Origin: Acrocarpospora phusangensis
GTDB lineage: Bacteria > Actinomycetota > Actinomycetes > Streptosporangiales > Streptosporangiaceae
DNA: 64,000 nt
Direction of reading: 5' to 3'
Assembly (NCBI RefSeq): GCF_016862995.1
Contig: NZ_BOOA01000011.1
Span: 62,001 to 126,000, forward strand
The stretch's first letter is position 1, and each line of letters opens with the position of its first letter. A program made the position numbers and the translations under genes. Below are positions 63,854-64,000 of this stretch, piece by piece. The notes beneath the pieces were generated by a model that did no database searches, was not told the DNA's origin, and saw only the letters and a program-made list of their open reading frames with translations.

Positions 63854-64000
63854 CATGCGAGGTTTCCGGGTCGTCGCCTCGGGGCCGCCGGCCCTGACGG
63901 GGCAGAGCGCGCATCGGCTGGGCCTGCTCGGCGCGGACGTCTCCCCGGGACAACCCGCCGGGCCTGGCCGGATCATCGTCTCGGGAGCGGGCACGCCGGA
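63854..64000 (+). CDS. Probable type III CoA-transferase, N-terminal fragment (cut by window end)
   Basis: The frame starts at an ATG with GGGAGGGAG upstream and runs open to the last base (49 codons). MRGFRVVASGPPALTGQSAH, then RLGLLGADVSPGQPAG, resembles the first strand and helix of CaiB/BaiF-type CoA-transferases (R-V-V-x-x-A/G ... L-x-x-L-G-A-D-V). A divergent acyl-CoA dehydrogenase fits this. Too little is visible to be sure. Confidence 0.5.

Noticed and set aside
1..64000. tRNA, rRNA, CRISPR arrays, prophage or integrase genes
   Set aside because: I saw no cloverleaf-forming tRNA ends, no regularly spaced repeats and no phage or integrase proteins.

Overview
The window comes from a high-GC actinomycete. 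Third-codon positions are overwhelmingly G or C, GTG starts and 4-bp ATGA/GTGA gene overlaps are common, and F420-type oxidoreductases, Zur-type boxes, iron boxes and actinobacterial cobalamin riboswitches are present. A filamentous actinomycete such as a Streptosporangiales member is plausible, but the genus cannot be fixed from this window alone. The dominant theme is transition-metal and cofactor economy: K, B12/Co, Zn, Cu and Fe.

Region by region. 1-3.8 kb: a Kdp potassium pump operon in the unusual order F-B-C-A, with kdpA cut by the window edge. 4.0-5.2 kb: a divergent membrane protein/TetR pair with two operators. 5.2-9.5 kb: a decayed stretch (slipin, FAD oxidoreductase and ISL3 transposase remnants) with a small SWIM zinc-finger gene and a secreted protein. 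9.5-21.8 kb: a B12-centred region with cobF, a FhuF-like protein plus [2Fe-2S] protein, two metE genes, nrdAB and a signal-less BtuF-like protein. It holds five cobalamin riboswitches, one of them an orphan fragment. 21.8-29.3 kb: an operon behind a sixth cobalamin riboswitch encoding a BtuCDF/FecBCD-type importer, a second FhuF-like protein, a YcaO protein, an F420-type oxidoreductase and a MATE exporter. 29.4-33.1 kb: a copper block (YcnI, CopC-CopD fusion, YcnI, membrane protein).

33.9-47.6 kb is the most interesting part. It is a single minus-strand operon of twelve tightly packed genes. In transcription order they are two ABC exporter half-transporters, a 31-residue peptide containing HSHNH, a ThiF/RRE-like leader-binding protein, a CocE-type hydrolase, two stand-alone YcaO proteins, a YcaO-TfuA pair, and a second metallophore-type binding protein, permease and ATPase. 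Its upstream region carries Zur-type boxes shared with a divergent MFS exporter. zur and znuABC follow directly (48.7-52 kb). I read this as a zinc-responsive RiPP system that probably makes, exports and re-imports a metal-binding peptide. That is an inference, but every component is visible in the sequence.

52-56.8 kb: a TIGR03943/permease pair, the permease frameshifted in a G7 tract, and two YibE/F-family proteins. 56.9-58.4 kb: iron-box-associated genes (a broken siderophore-interacting protein and a PPOX flavoprotein). 58.4-62.6 kb: copper efflux genes (copA-type ATPase, copZ, a broken YcnI). 62.7-64 kb: an acyl-CoA dehydrogenase and the start of a probable CoA-transferase.
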